Below, piece by piece: positions 1 through 5,639 of a stretch of DNA of 6,178 nt. The notes beneath the pieces are model-generated. The model saw only the letters and a list, made by a program, of their open reading frames with translations. It had not been told where the DNA came from and searched no databases. Both the position numbers and the translations under genes were made by a program. The DNA lies in assembly GCA_017548245.1 (NCBI GenBank), contig JAFYMU010000195.1, forward strand, positions 1 to 6,178. Direction: 5' to 3'. This DNA is from Kiritimatiellia bacterium. Its GTDB lineage: Bacteria; Verrucomicrobiota; Kiritimatiellia; RFP12; DVOR01. Position 1 is the first letter of the stretch. Each line of letters begins with the position of its first letter.

Positions 1-681
1 AATCCAAGTGACGGTCAACAAGATAAAGAGAACGCCGAGTCCCAAGAGGGAGAGACGCCACTTGCGGTTGTGTTGGACATGGAAATAGGCGACGTAGATG
101 AACCAGGTGGCGAGCGACCACTGTTCCTTGGGGTCCCATTGCCAGTAGGCACCCCATGCTTCATTGCCCCAAATGGAACCCAATGCAAGGGCGAGCGAGA
201 GGAAGGCAAAGCCCCATGCCGCATTTTCGCGTGCGGGTTCGCTCTGTTTGGCGCATTCTAACGCGAAAGCACGTGTGAGCAGAACGTAGGCAATCATGTA
301 ACCCAAGACGTGCGGCACAAAGAGCGGGCTTTGTAACACGGGAGGCAAGAGGCCTTCTGCGGCGCTAAAGACAAAGGCAAGCGGGAAGGCGACGATGAAG
401 CCGATGGCGGCGTCGAGACGAGAGGTGTCAACGCGGTCGCGCAAGTGGGTCACCCAAGTCATGCAGGTCAGCAAGAGGGGGAGCCACAAGAAGGCTTCGA
501 AGAGATTACGCATCGGCGGATGGTGAACCGCGGTCCAACGTAAGGTAATGGCGGTGATGGCCAAGGGTAAAACGGCAGACCAGAGCCATACGCGGACTTT
601 TTTAGGCAACCATAAGGCGAGGAAGGCGCACAGCACTTGTGCGTTGAGCGTCCAACCGAGTGCATCCGTTTTGAGTATCAT
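1..681 (-). CDS. ccsA: CcsA/CcsB-type cytochrome c biogenesis protein (heme handling), C-terminus cut by window edge
   Basis: Seen: reading leftward from the ATG at 681-679 gives 227 residues with no stop before base 1. The protein is strongly hydrophobic. It carries the tryptophan-rich WWD motif WGAYWQWDPKEQW at residues 176-188, a conserved histidine in PHVLGYMIAY (His124), another in YVAYFHV (His201), and HHPPMRNLFEAFLW near residues 53-66. Known: in System II, CcsA carries heme across the inner membrane on histidine ligands and presents it through the WWD domain for attachment to apocytochromes outside the membrane, working with ResB/Ccs1. The last segment of the family, with the final conserved histidine (GLHSY-like), would lie beyond the window. 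The start overlaps the resB stop as ATGA, and GGAG lies about eight bases upstream, so translation is probably coupled. Gln187 sits where Thr or Ala is more usual after WDPKE, a small deviation. Family assignment is very secure; whether the protein is full length cannot be seen. Confidence 0.93.
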   Translation of the reverse strand, partial: MILKTDALGWTLNAQVLCAFLALWLPKKVRVWLWSAVLPLAITAITLRWTAVHHPPMRNLFEAFLWLPLLLTCMTWVTHLRDRVDTSRLDAAIGFIVAFPLAFVFSAAEGLLPPVLQSPLFVPHVLGYMIAYVLLTRAFALECAKQSEPARENAAWGFAFLSLALALGSIWGNEAWGAYWQWDPKEQWSLATWFIYVAYFHVQHNRKWRLSLLGLGVLFILLTVTWI

Positions 682-1358
682 ACGGTTTTCTCCAAACGTT
701 GGGCTCGCGTGCGTTGGTAGGTGACGCGGATGGCCTGTGCGAAGGCCGCTAAGATTAAGATGCCGTAACCGCAAACAGTGTAGGGCCAACCAGGGTCTTT
801 GCGCAGTGTCAGGATTGTGCTAAAGACGGGTTCGCCGTAGTAGCCGGGATCTTGTTGGTAGGACATCTGGTAGAAGGTCCACCCATTGCGTCTCAACGGT
901 GCGTTAACGGAGAGGGTTTTGACACCTTCTGGGAAGAGGAGGCGGCTGATGTACTGACGCGGCATGCCGTTGTCGTAAGTCGGCACTTCAAAGGAATGCA
1001 ACGAGATGCGTTCGCCCTCAAGGAGAAATTGACGATATTCAAAGGGCGCATAGGCGTAGTCTGTAAGTGTGACTTGGCCTTCTTTGGTATAGCCTGCTGT
1101 GACGCCGCCGCCGATAATGACGAGGGCTGCGCCGCAATGAAAGAGCGTGCTAATCCATTGTTTGCGCAAGAGTGCCGAAAGCGTGGTGACCACTAAACCC
1201 GCAAGGAGTGCTAAGAGAATGGTATTGGTCCAAGTCGATTGAAGCCAACGATGGGTTTGGGGAAAGGCAAAGACAATCGCCATTGCGCTTAAAAATAAGA
1301 GCAACCAAGTGGCGCACAAACGGCAAAGGCGTGTTGAAAACCAAGGGATTAATCGCAT
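678..1358 (-). CDS. resB: ResB/Ccs1-like cytochrome c biogenesis protein, short form
   Basis: Seen: 226 residues with four likely membrane segments (about 14-32, 46-64, 72-90 and 191-209) and a soluble loop between the third and fourth. His74 in FHCGAALVIIGGG matches the conserved ResB histidine at the start of the third segment. The loop ends with VNAPLRRNGWTFYQMSYQQD (151-170), then DPGWPYTVCGYGILILA leading into the last segment, both typical of ResB. Known: ResB/Ccs1 keeps apocytochrome c haem-binding cysteines reduced and accessible and partners CcsA. Classical ResB proteins are roughly twice this length, while the N-terminal part of fused CcsBA/NrfI proteins is closer to this size, so it is probably a complete compact version rather than a truncation. 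It overlaps ccsA by four bases. The start at 1358 keeps the first membrane segment intact; the next Met (26) would cut it. The cytochrome served is not visible here. Confidence 0.88.
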   Translation of the reverse strand: MRLIPWFSTRLCRLCATWLLLFLSAMAIVFAFPQTHRWLQSTWTNTILLALLAGLVVTTLSALLRKQWISTLFHCGAALVIIGGGVTAGYTKEGQVTLTDYAYAPFEYRQFLLEGERISLHSFEVPTYDNGMPRQYISRLLFPEGVKTLSVNAPLRRNGWTFYQMSYQQDPGYYGEPVFSTILTLRKDPGWPYTVCGYGILILAAFAQAIRVTYQRTRAQRLEKTV

Positions 1359-1366
1359 ACCCTTTT

Positions 1367-1377
1367 ATTATAGCAAA
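1367..1377 (-). promoter_or_regulatory. Extended -10 promoter element very close to the resB start
   Basis: On the minus strand this reads TTTGCTATAAT: a perfect TATAAT (1372-1367) preceded by TGC, giving the extended -10 TGnTATAAT. No good -35 box is found 16-18 bases upstream. Only eight bases separate the -10 box from the resB ATG, so transcription would start at or next to the start codon and leave almost no leader. A short inverted repeat, TTATC (1388-1392) and GATAA (1399-1403), lies over the -35 region. The -10 match is strong; its use for resB is inferred. Confidence 0.6.
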
Positions 1378-1472
1378 CGCAGTCCCGTTATCTTGCGCGA
1401 TAAAGGCACTTTTACTGCTTTCAACACATAATTATGCAGGCGTAGATTGAAATTGAAGAAGGGGGATAAAAC

Positions 1473-1497
1473 AAAAAAAGTCAGCCGAATGGCTGAC
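1473..1497 (-). terminator. Intrinsic terminator of the tRNA operon
   Basis: On the minus strand a perfect 7-bp stem, GTCAGCC and GGCTGAC with a four-base loop, is followed directly by seven T residues. It begins 13 bases past the CCA end of the last tRNA-Phe, exactly where the tRNA transcript should end, and it separates that operon from resB. Confidence 0.92.
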
Positions 1498-1510
1498 GTC
1501 TTTCAAGAGA

Positions 1511-1586
1511 TGGTGGCAAGGGTCGGGATCGAACCGACGACACGCGAATTTTCAGTCCGCTGCTCTACCAACTGAGCTACCTCGCC
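1511..1586 (-). tRNA. tRNA-Phe (GAA), promoter-distal copy
   Basis: A complete 76-nt cloverleaf is present with CCA encoded in the DNA. The acceptor arms GGCGAGG and CCTTGCC pair with one G-U. The D arm is GCTC/GAGC, the anticodon arm GCGGA/TTCGC closes the loop CTGAAAA with anticodon GAA, and the T arm is GTCGG/CCGAC around TTCGATC. The discriminator is A, as usual for Phe. It is the last gene of a four-tRNA operon and identical in sequence to the copy at 1836-1911. It lies seven bases after a tRNA-Glu. Confidence 0.98.
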
Positions 1587-1593
1587 ATAAAAA

Positions 1594-1668
1594 TGGCACC
1601 CCCAAGGAGAGTCGAACTCCTCTTACAGGCATGAAAAGCCCGTGTCCTAACCGATAGACGATGGGGGC
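1594..1668 (-). tRNA. tRNA-Glu (UUC), promoter-distal copy
   Basis: A complete 75-nt cloverleaf with encoded CCA. The acceptor arms GCCCCCA and TGGGGGT pair with a terminal G-U. The D arm is GTCT/GGAC, the anticodon arm CGGGC/GCCTG closes the loop TTTTCAT with anticodon TTC, and the discriminator is G, as in other bacterial tRNA-Glu. It is identical to the copy at 1754-1828 and is third in transcription order. The same tRNA species normally also supplies glutamyl-tRNA for tetrapyrrole (heme) synthesis in bacteria using the C5 pathway; whether this organism does so is not visible. Confidence 0.98.
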
Positions 1669-1682
1669 GTCTGTTAAATGGC

Positions 1683-1730
1683 TGGCGAGTGGACTGGCTG
1701 AATAACGTAACGTTGTTCAAAGCCTCACCA
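1683..1730 (-). other. Hairpin-forming spacer between the two tRNA-Glu genes
   Basis: The 85-base spacer (1669-1753) holds no further tRNA. Read on the minus strand it can fold into a bulged hairpin: outer arms TGGTGAG (1730-1724) and CTCGCCA (1689-1683) pair with one G-U, and inside them GCT/AGC, GAA/TTC and AACG/CGTT pair around a TTA loop. The seven-base inner loop lies on one side only. It could guide processing of the tRNA precursor, but this is a visual fold without energy calculation. Confidence 0.35.
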
Positions 1731-1753
1731 ACGCGGTCGCTTTCGCAAAAGAA

Positions 1754-1828
1754 TGGCACCCCCAAGGAGAGTCGAACTCCTCTTACAGGCATGAAAAGCC
1801 CGTGTCCTAACCGATAGACGATGGGGGC
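1754..1828 (-). tRNA. tRNA-Glu (UUC), promoter-proximal copy
   Basis: Sequence identical over all 75 bases to the tRNA-Glu at 1594-1668, with the same anticodon TTC, G discriminator and encoded CCA. It is the second gene of the operon, seven bases after the first tRNA-Phe. Identity between copies suggests recent duplication or gene conversion. Confidence 0.98.
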
Positions 1829-1835
1829 GTCTAAA

Positions 1836-1911
1836 TGGTGGCAAGGGTCGGGATCGAACCGACGACACGCGAATTTTCAGTCCGCTGCTCTACCAACTGA
1901 GCTACCTCGCC
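1836..1911 (-). tRNA. tRNA-Phe (GAA), promoter-proximal copy
   Basis: Sequence identical over all 76 bases to the tRNA-Phe at 1511-1586, with anticodon GAA and encoded CCA. It is the first gene of the operon, about 20 bases downstream of the predicted transcription start. Confidence 0.98.
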
Positions 1912-1930
1912 AACATGGTGTTGCGAAAAC

Positions 1931-1967
1931 GGGGCGTATTATAGCAAAGCAATTTTTGAAAAAGCAA
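1931..1967 (-). promoter_or_regulatory. tRNA operon promoter with GC-rich discriminator
   Basis: On the minus strand a perfect -10 TATAAT (1943-1938), extended by TGC, lies 18 bases after a -35-like TTGCTT (1967-1962). The bases just after the -10 are ACGCCCC, the GC-rich discriminator typical of stable-RNA promoters under stringent (ppGpp) control. Upstream, about 1968-2000 is rich in A and T and could act as an UP element. The predicted start is near 1931, leaving a leader of about 20 bases before tRNA-Phe. Confidence 0.87.
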
Positions 1968-2035
1968 GTAAAAAATTAAAGAAATTGAAGATTTTTTAGT
2001 GAAGCGTTCTCAAAGTGCCTCTACGACGTGCGTTG

Positions 2036-2076
2036 AGGGGATTTGGAGGAACGCTAACGTGAAGGGAAAATCCCCT
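2036..2076 (-). other. Inverted repeat behind comF, possible 3' end hairpin
   Basis: Perfect 9-bp arms, AGGGGATTT (2076-2068 on the minus strand) and AAATCCCCT (2044-2036), are separated by 23 bases and begin 25 bases after the comF stop. No T tract follows, so this is not a standard intrinsic terminator. It could protect the mRNA end or assist termination. A competing 5-bp pairing, GCGTT/AACGC (2054-2030), overlaps it. No other terminator is recognised between comF and the tRNA promoter. Confidence 0.35.
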
Positions 2077-2100
2077 AGTTTCGGCGAACTGCGATGCGTT

Positions 2101-2865
2101 TTAGGGGTGGAAAGGACGTGCAAGTGCCAAAACATAGACCGCTTTTGCCCCTGCTTGACGTAAGAGTGTCGCGCATGCATTACTCGTTGCGCCTGTCGTG
2201 ACAACGTCGTCAATCAAGAGGATCGTTTTGCCTTCTAAACCCTTGGTGCGTGCAGCACGATAGGCCGCTTTGGCGTTGGCAAGGCGTTCGGAACGGTGCA
2301 GGCGCGTTTGCGAAAGCTTGCCGGTGCGAACGCGTTTGAGTGCGCGTGTATTACAAGGAAGGTGGATTTCGCGTGCGAGGGCTTCGGCAAGGAGAGCCGC
2401 TTGGTTGTAACCTCGCGCACGGAGTTTGCTCACTTGCATCGGCACAGGAACGAGGAGATCGATAGCAATGCCTGCTTCTGCGATGCGCAATTGGTAGGTG
2501 GCCACGAGGTAACGCACAAGGTCCTTGGTCAACCAAATGCCTTTGCGGTATTTAAAGGTTTGGATTAAATCGCGGAAGGCGTTGTCGTAACGCGCCACAA
2601 TAAAGACGCGCTCAAAGGCGGGTGGTTGTTGGAGGCATTCCGAACAGGTGAAGTCGTGCCCTTCTGGCAACGCCGATTCCGCGCCGCAGCGGATGCAAGA
2701 GGGATTGCGATGGAGGGAGAGCCGTTCAAGGCAGTCTTGGCAAATATAACCGTCTTCGCCCGCGGGTTGGTGGCAAAAGGTACAATCGCGTGGGTAGAGC
2801 AAGTCAAGGAGACGACTGCTCCAACAGGTCAGCGTATGCCAAGTGGTTAGCAGAAGGTTTGGCAT
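2101..2865 (-). CDS. comF: ComF family protein (phosphoribosyltransferase-like, DNA uptake)
   Basis: Seen: 254 residues. The N-terminal third has four CxxC pairs (Cys28/31, 42/45, 57/60, 74/77), a zinc-binding region starting at YPRDCTFC. FKYRKG (104-109) is followed by LVPVP (138-142) and RGYNQA (151-156). QTRLHRSERLANAKAAY (186-202) and the phosphoribosyl pyrophosphate binding loop ILLIDDVVTTGATS (215-228) complete the type I phosphoribosyltransferase core. Known: ComF/ComFC (GntX in enterics) is needed for natural transformation in several bacteria, acting in the cytoplasm at the stage of incoming single-stranded DNA; its enzymatic role is uncertain. The start at 2865 overlaps the preceding CHR gene by 19 bases. 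The ribosome binding site is weak, so translational coupling is likely. It is the last gene of the apparent operon. The family call is very secure; activity in competence here is inferred. Confidence 0.93.
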   Translation of the reverse strand: MPNLLLTTWHTLTCWSSRLLDLLYPRDCTFCHQPAGEDGYICQDCLERLSLHRNPSCIRCGAESALPEGHDFTCSECLQQPPAFERVFIVARYDNAFRDLIQTFKYRKGIWLTKDLVRYLVATYQLRIAEAGIAIDLLVPVPMQVSKLRARGYNQAALLAEALAREIHLPCNTRALKRVRTGKLSQTRLHRSERLANAKAAYRAARTKGLEGKTILLIDDVVTTGATSNACATLLRQAGAKAVYVLALARPFHP

Positions 2866-3401
2866 AATTGCACCAGAAGCCCCAAAACTGCACCGCAGAG
2901 AATGAGAAGAATGGCACTTAAGTTGAACGTTTGCGCCAAGATAAAAAGGGTGGTCGTAAGGAGGATGGTGGTCGTCTGAATGCCGCCATCAGGGGAGATG
3001 AGGGTGTGTTGGAAGAGCGTGATGGCGGCGGCACCAATGAGTCCCACCACGGTGGGGCGCGCACCTTTCAGTGCCGATTGGAAGCTCCAATGGTTTAACA
3101 CGCGCCCAGCCATCTTGGCAATGAGCAGAATGATGATGAGGGAGGGGAGCACCACCCCTGTTGTGGCGCAGAGGCTACCGAGAAGACCTGCGGTATTCAT
3201 CCCGCAAAAGGTGGAGATGTTAATGGCAAAGGGGCCCGGCGTGCTCTCTGCAATGCCGACAAACTCAGAGAATTGGTCAAGCGTCATCCAACCGTGGCTA
3301 TCAATCACTTCGGTTCGGATCAACGGAATCATTGCGTATCCGCCACCAATCGTGAAGAGCCCGATTTTAAAGAAGGTCCAAAAGAGCGTAAGGTAAATCA
3401 C
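2847..3401 (-). CDS. chrA: Short-chain chromate-transporter (CHR) family protein, second half of pair
   Basis: Seen: 184 residues, mostly hydrophobic, with the CHR signatures FFKIGLFTIGGGYAMIPLI (10-28) and GIAESTPGPFAINISTF (49-65) followed by several membrane segments. The start is a GTG at 3401 that overlaps the stop of the previous gene as GTGA, with GGAGG a few bases upstream, so the two genes are almost certainly co-translated. Known: short CHR proteins are single-domain (about 180-200 residues) and usually occur as adjacent pairs that together equal the long two-domain ChrA; some pairs export chromate from the cytoplasm. Inference: it forms a complex with the neighbour at 3398-4006. 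No arsenic, chromium or other metal-resistance gene lies nearby, so chromate may not be the natural substrate. Confidence 0.9.
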   Translation of the reverse strand: MIYLTLFWTFFKIGLFTIGGGYAMIPLIRTEVIDSHGWMTLDQFSEFVGIAESTPGPFAINISTFCGMNTAGLLGSLCATTGVVLPSLIIILLIAKMAGRVLNHWSFQSALKGARPTVVGLIGAAAITLFQHTLISPDGGIQTTTILLTTTLFILAQTFNLSAILLILCGAVLGLLVQLCQTFC

Positions 3402-4006
3402 GGTTGCCCCTCCGAATGGGGGTGAATGCGTGGGATCAGGCCGAACCAGACAAAGCCAAAGAGAAGTGCCGCAACAATGAGATAAAGCGCGCTAATGGGG
3501 GTAAAGATGGCGAGCGCCGCAGTCAGGATGAGGAGCGCGAGATTGAGCGGCGTGCGGTTGAGTTTTTTACCCATTTTGAGGCACGCGCGAAAGATCAGCA
3601 CAATGGCCGCCAAACGGATTCCATTGAGTGCCGCCGCAACCCAAACGTTGTCGCGCAAGGTCAAATAGCACGTGCTAATGAGCACAATGATGAGCCACGC
3701 AGGAAAGACGAGCGCAAAGACCGCAACCAAGCTTCCCCAAATTCCCGCAAGGCGATAACCAATAAAGGTGGCCGTGTTAACGGCAATGGGGCCAGGCGTG
3801 CTTTCGCCAATCGTAATCAAGTTGAGCAATTCTTCGGAACTCAACCACTTGTACTTTTGGACGATGGTCTCTTCCATCAATGCCACAATCGCGTAGCCAC
3901 CGCCAAAGGTGAGTGCGCCAAATTTACCAAAGACGAGGGCAAGTAAGAACAAGGTGCGGAGAAGCGTGGGCTTCTCCGCAGGGCTTGTTGTATTGGATGT
4001 TGTCAT
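3398..4006 (-). CDS. chrA: Short-chain chromate-transporter (CHR) family protein, first half of pair
   Basis: Seen: 202 residues from the ATG at 4006. A polar N-terminal stretch of about 14 residues is followed by FGKFGALTFGGGYAIVALM (26-44) and TIGESTPGPIAVNTATFIGY (65-84), both hallmark CHR motifs, then four or more membrane segments. An in-frame GTG at 4018 would add four residues, but it has no visible ribosome binding site, while GAAG lies seven bases before the ATG; the GTG cannot be excluded. The gene begins 18 bases after the malic enzyme stop and ends in a four-base overlap with the second CHR gene. Known: paired short CHR proteins likely assemble as antiparallel partners. The two halves share motifs but differ clearly in sequence, consistent with an old pair rather than a recent duplication. 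The substrate is not shown by the sequence. Confidence 0.9.
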   Translation of the reverse strand: MTTSNTTSPAEKPTLLRTLFLLALVFGKFGALTFGGGYAIVALMEETIVQKYKWLSSEELLNLITIGESTPGPIAVNTATFIGYRLAGIWGSLVAVFALVFPAWLIIVLISTCYLTLRDNVWVAAALNGIRLAAIVLIFRACLKMGKKLNRTPLNLALLILTAALAIFTPISALYLIVAALLFGFVWFGLIPRIHPHSEGQP

Positions 4007-4024
4007 CGTGTGCTTCACAGATGA

Positions 4025-5314
4025 TTAGAACCCAGCATCGAGTTGCTGCTTGAGCGCAACCAAGTCGGTATCTGCAGGCGCTGCGCCCGACTTCACGGCC
4101 GCTTCAGCCACCGCGTAGGAGACCACGCTGTAAAGGCGACGGTCAAAGGCCTTCGGAATGATGTACTGCGTGCCGAATTCAAGCTTTTCGGTCGGATAGA
4201 GTGCCTGAATATCTGCAGGAACGGGTTCGCGGGCCAACATCGCCAAGGCCATCGAAGCCGCCACCTTCATTTCGGTGTTGATCGTGCGAGCGCGCACATC
4301 CAATGCACCACGGAAGAGGAAGGGGAAGCCGAGCACGTTGTTGATCTGGTTCGGATAGTCCGAACGGCCCGTGGCCATGATGTAAGGCTTATCGCCCATG
4401 GCCGCGGCAACAACCGCAGGTTCGATTTCCGGATCAGGGTTGGCCATTGCAAAGATGGCAGGGAACTCAGCCATCGTGCAAACATCTTCGCCAGAGAGCA
4501 CATTTGCAGCCGAAACACCGATGAAGACATGCGCGCCAGCGAGTGCGTCCTTCAAGGTCTGCTTTTCGGTTTCCACCGCGTGACGACGCTTGTGCGAGGT
4601 CAAATCCTGACGATCCGCGCGAATGATACCCTTCGAGTCGCACATCGTCAAATCCTGAACGCCCGCCGCCTTGCACATATCGGCAATACGAATACCTGCA
4701 GCGCCAGCGCCATTCACCACCACCTTCAATTCGCTCAATGCACGCTTGCTGATGTGAGCATAGTTAATCACACCTGCCACCGTAATCACTGCCGTGCCCC
4801 ACTGGTCATCATGGAACACCGGGATGTCCAATTCGGCATCCAACGTATCTTCAATTTCAAAGCAAGCAGGTGCTGCGATATCTTCCAAATTGATACCACC
4901 ATACATCGGGGCCAACGCACGCACGGCCTCAATTACGCGCTTCGGATCGGTCTTACCCGTGTCCTTGCCATCCATACGGCAATGACCCACCGGCACCGGC
5001 CAAGCATCCACATTCGCAAAGGTCTTGAAGAGCGCGGCCTTACCTTCCATCACAGGAATCGACGCTGCGGCACCCAAATCGCCCAAACCCAAAATGGCCG
5101 TACCATCCGAAACCACCGCCACGAGATTCTTCTTGCTCGTCAAATTGTAAACGGTTTCAGGCTTCGCTGCGATTTCCTTAACCGCCTGAGCCACACCAGG
5201 CGTGTAAGCCAAGCACAAATCCTTCTGCGTTGCCAACGGCTTCGAGAGCGCCACGCGCACCTTACCACCATCATGAAATTCGAAAACTTCTTCCTTCGTA
5301 ATTTGAATCGCCAT
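4025..5314 (-). CDS. Malic enzyme (oxaloacetate-decarboxylating, NAD(P)-dependent), stand-alone form
   Basis: Seen: 429 residues. Motifs in order: AYTPGVA (36-42, catalytic Tyr37); SDGTAILGLGDLGAAASIPV (69-88) then MEGKAALFK (89-97, catalytic Lys92); GINLEDIAAPACFEIE (140-155, metal ligands Glu144 and Asp145); FHDDQWGTAV (167-176, metal ligand Asp170); dinucleotide loop NGAGAAGIRIAD (201-212); and GRSDYPNQINNVLGFP. Known: it decarboxylates malate to pyruvate and CO2 with reduction of NAD or NADP, a cytoplasmic link between the C4 acids and pyruvate. Length fits the short bacterial form (YtsJ-like, about 400-430); the phosphotransacetylase domain of long MaeB is absent. Odd: residue 172 is Trp (TGG at 4801-4799) where most relatives have His in DDQHGTA. 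The start is supported by AGAGG (5328-5324 region) nine bases upstream. It is the first gene of a likely operon with the CHR pair and comF. Cofactor preference cannot be decided by eye. Confidence 0.95.
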   Translation of the reverse strand: MAIQITKEEVFEFHDGGKVRVALSKPLATQKDLCLAYTPGVAQAVKEIAAKPETVYNLTSKKNLVAVVSDGTAILGLGDLGAAASIPVMEGKAALFKTFANVDAWPVPVGHCRMDGKDTGKTDPKRVIEAVRALAPMYGGINLEDIAAPACFEIEDTLDAELDIPVFHDDQWGTAVITVAGVINYAHISKRALSELKVVVNGAGAAGIRIADMCKAAGVQDLTMCDSKGIIRADRQDLTSHKRRHAVETEKQTLKDALAGAHVFIGVSAANVLSGEDVCTMAEFPAIFAMANPDPEIEPAVVAAAMGDKPYIMATGRSDYPNQINNVLGFPFLFRGALDVRARTINTEMKVAASMALAMLAREPVPADIQALYPTEKLEFGTQYIIPKAFDRRLYSVVSYAVAEAAVKSGAAPADTDLVALKQQLDAGF

Positions 5315-5370
5315 AATAAGAAACCTCTTTAATTAAGTAAAGCGTGAAGTTCAGCTCAAAATCGCCCTCT

Positions 5371-5399
5371 AGTATACCACACTCCTAATAATTAAGGAA
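5371..5399 (-). promoter_or_regulatory. Promoter of the malic enzyme-CHR-comF unit
   Basis: On the minus strand, TATACT (5376-5371) is preceded by TGG, giving an extended -10. TTCCTT (5399-5394) lies 17 bases upstream as a weak -35. The predicted start near 5364 leaves a leader of about 50 bases, with an AGAGG ribosome binding site nine bases before the ATG. No other promoter is obvious within the following genes, so it probably drives all four. Confidence 0.6.
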
Positions 5400-5503
5400 A
5401 CGCCCCCACGCAGAAATGTTCCTTTCGCGGTGGTAGGGCCACACCCAAAGTCGCCTGACGGCGAAAGCACTGCCAGTGTGGGTGCTTCACTATTTACCGC
5501 AAA
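5400..5503 (+). other. Non-coding stretch with short inverted repeats
   Basis: This is part of the gene-free stretch 5332-5639. No convincing gene is seen on either strand. It contains nested short inverted repeats: CTTTCGC (5422-5428) with GCGAAAG (5461-5467), and inside them TCGCC (5451-5455) with GGCGA (5460-5464). Function is unknown; it may be the outer part of the repeat-rich insertion to its right. No T tract marks a terminator. Confidence 0.3.
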
Positions 5504-5557
5504 GACACTAAGGGAAGCGCGGCTCATTCCGTCCGAGACAGACTGACCGCGCTTCTT
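5504..5557 (+). repeat. Hairpin repeat, left copy (inverted relative to the right copy)
   Basis: This stretch is the reverse complement of 6125-6178 with six mismatches over 54 bases. Its core (5513-5556) folds on itself: GAAGCGCGG and CCGCGCTTC pair at the base, TCTGTC and GACGGA (minus strand) pair at the tip around a TCG triloop, and a single bulged G lies in between, giving roughly 18 pairs. The base next to the GC stem pairs C-G here but A-T in the other copy. It lies downstream of the GxxExxY gene. No T tract follows in either direction, so it is unlikely to be a simple intrinsic terminator. Confidence 0.85.
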
Positions 5558-5571
5558 GCGAAGCAGGTGTG

Positions 5572-5609
5572 AACCGCTAACCTTCAACAGCTAACCGCTA
5601 ACCTTGAAC
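5572..5609 (+). repeat. Short direct repeat, 17-base unit with 21-base period
   Basis: AACCGCTAACCTTCAAC (5572-5588) recurs as AACCGCTAACCTTGAAC (5593-5609) with one mismatch; GCTAACC occurs three times overall. The following bases to about 5660 continue in a low-complexity style with GGAAC and GAACT words. It lies between the left hairpin repeat and the 3' end of the GxxExxY gene. Confidence 0.75.
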
Positions 5610-5639
5610 TCGGAACTGCAAGGGAGCGGAGCGACCGAA

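Noticed and set aside
852..1196. Open frame of 114 codons on the + strand
   Set aside because: It is antisense to resB, whose motifs are clear; no supporting domain or conserved signal.
1669..1753. Fifth tRNA in the long spacer
   Set aside because: No T-loop GTTCGA-like sequence with matching arms, no CCA end and no anticodon arm can be fitted.
3404..3946. Open frame of 180 codons on the + strand
   Set aside because: It is antisense to the first CHR gene, very rich in charged residues, and shows no family motif.
4043..5332. Open frame of 429 codons on the + strand opposite the malic enzyme
   Set aside because: It lies antisense to a clear malic enzyme gene, its product is a His/Arg-rich composition typical of a mirror frame, and it has no recognisable domain. 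Codon bias of the real gene explains the lack of stops; the equal length is coincidence.
5504..5557. Left hairpin repeat as an intrinsic terminator for the GxxExxY gene
   Set aside because: The stem is strong but no T tract follows on either strand, and an equal copy lies upstream of the gene, which points to a repeat element.
5369..5587. 72-codon minus-strand frame in the stretch upstream of the malic enzyme
   Set aside because: It covers the malic enzyme promoter, the left hairpin repeat and part of the direct repeat, has no clear ribosome binding site, and shows no recognisable family.
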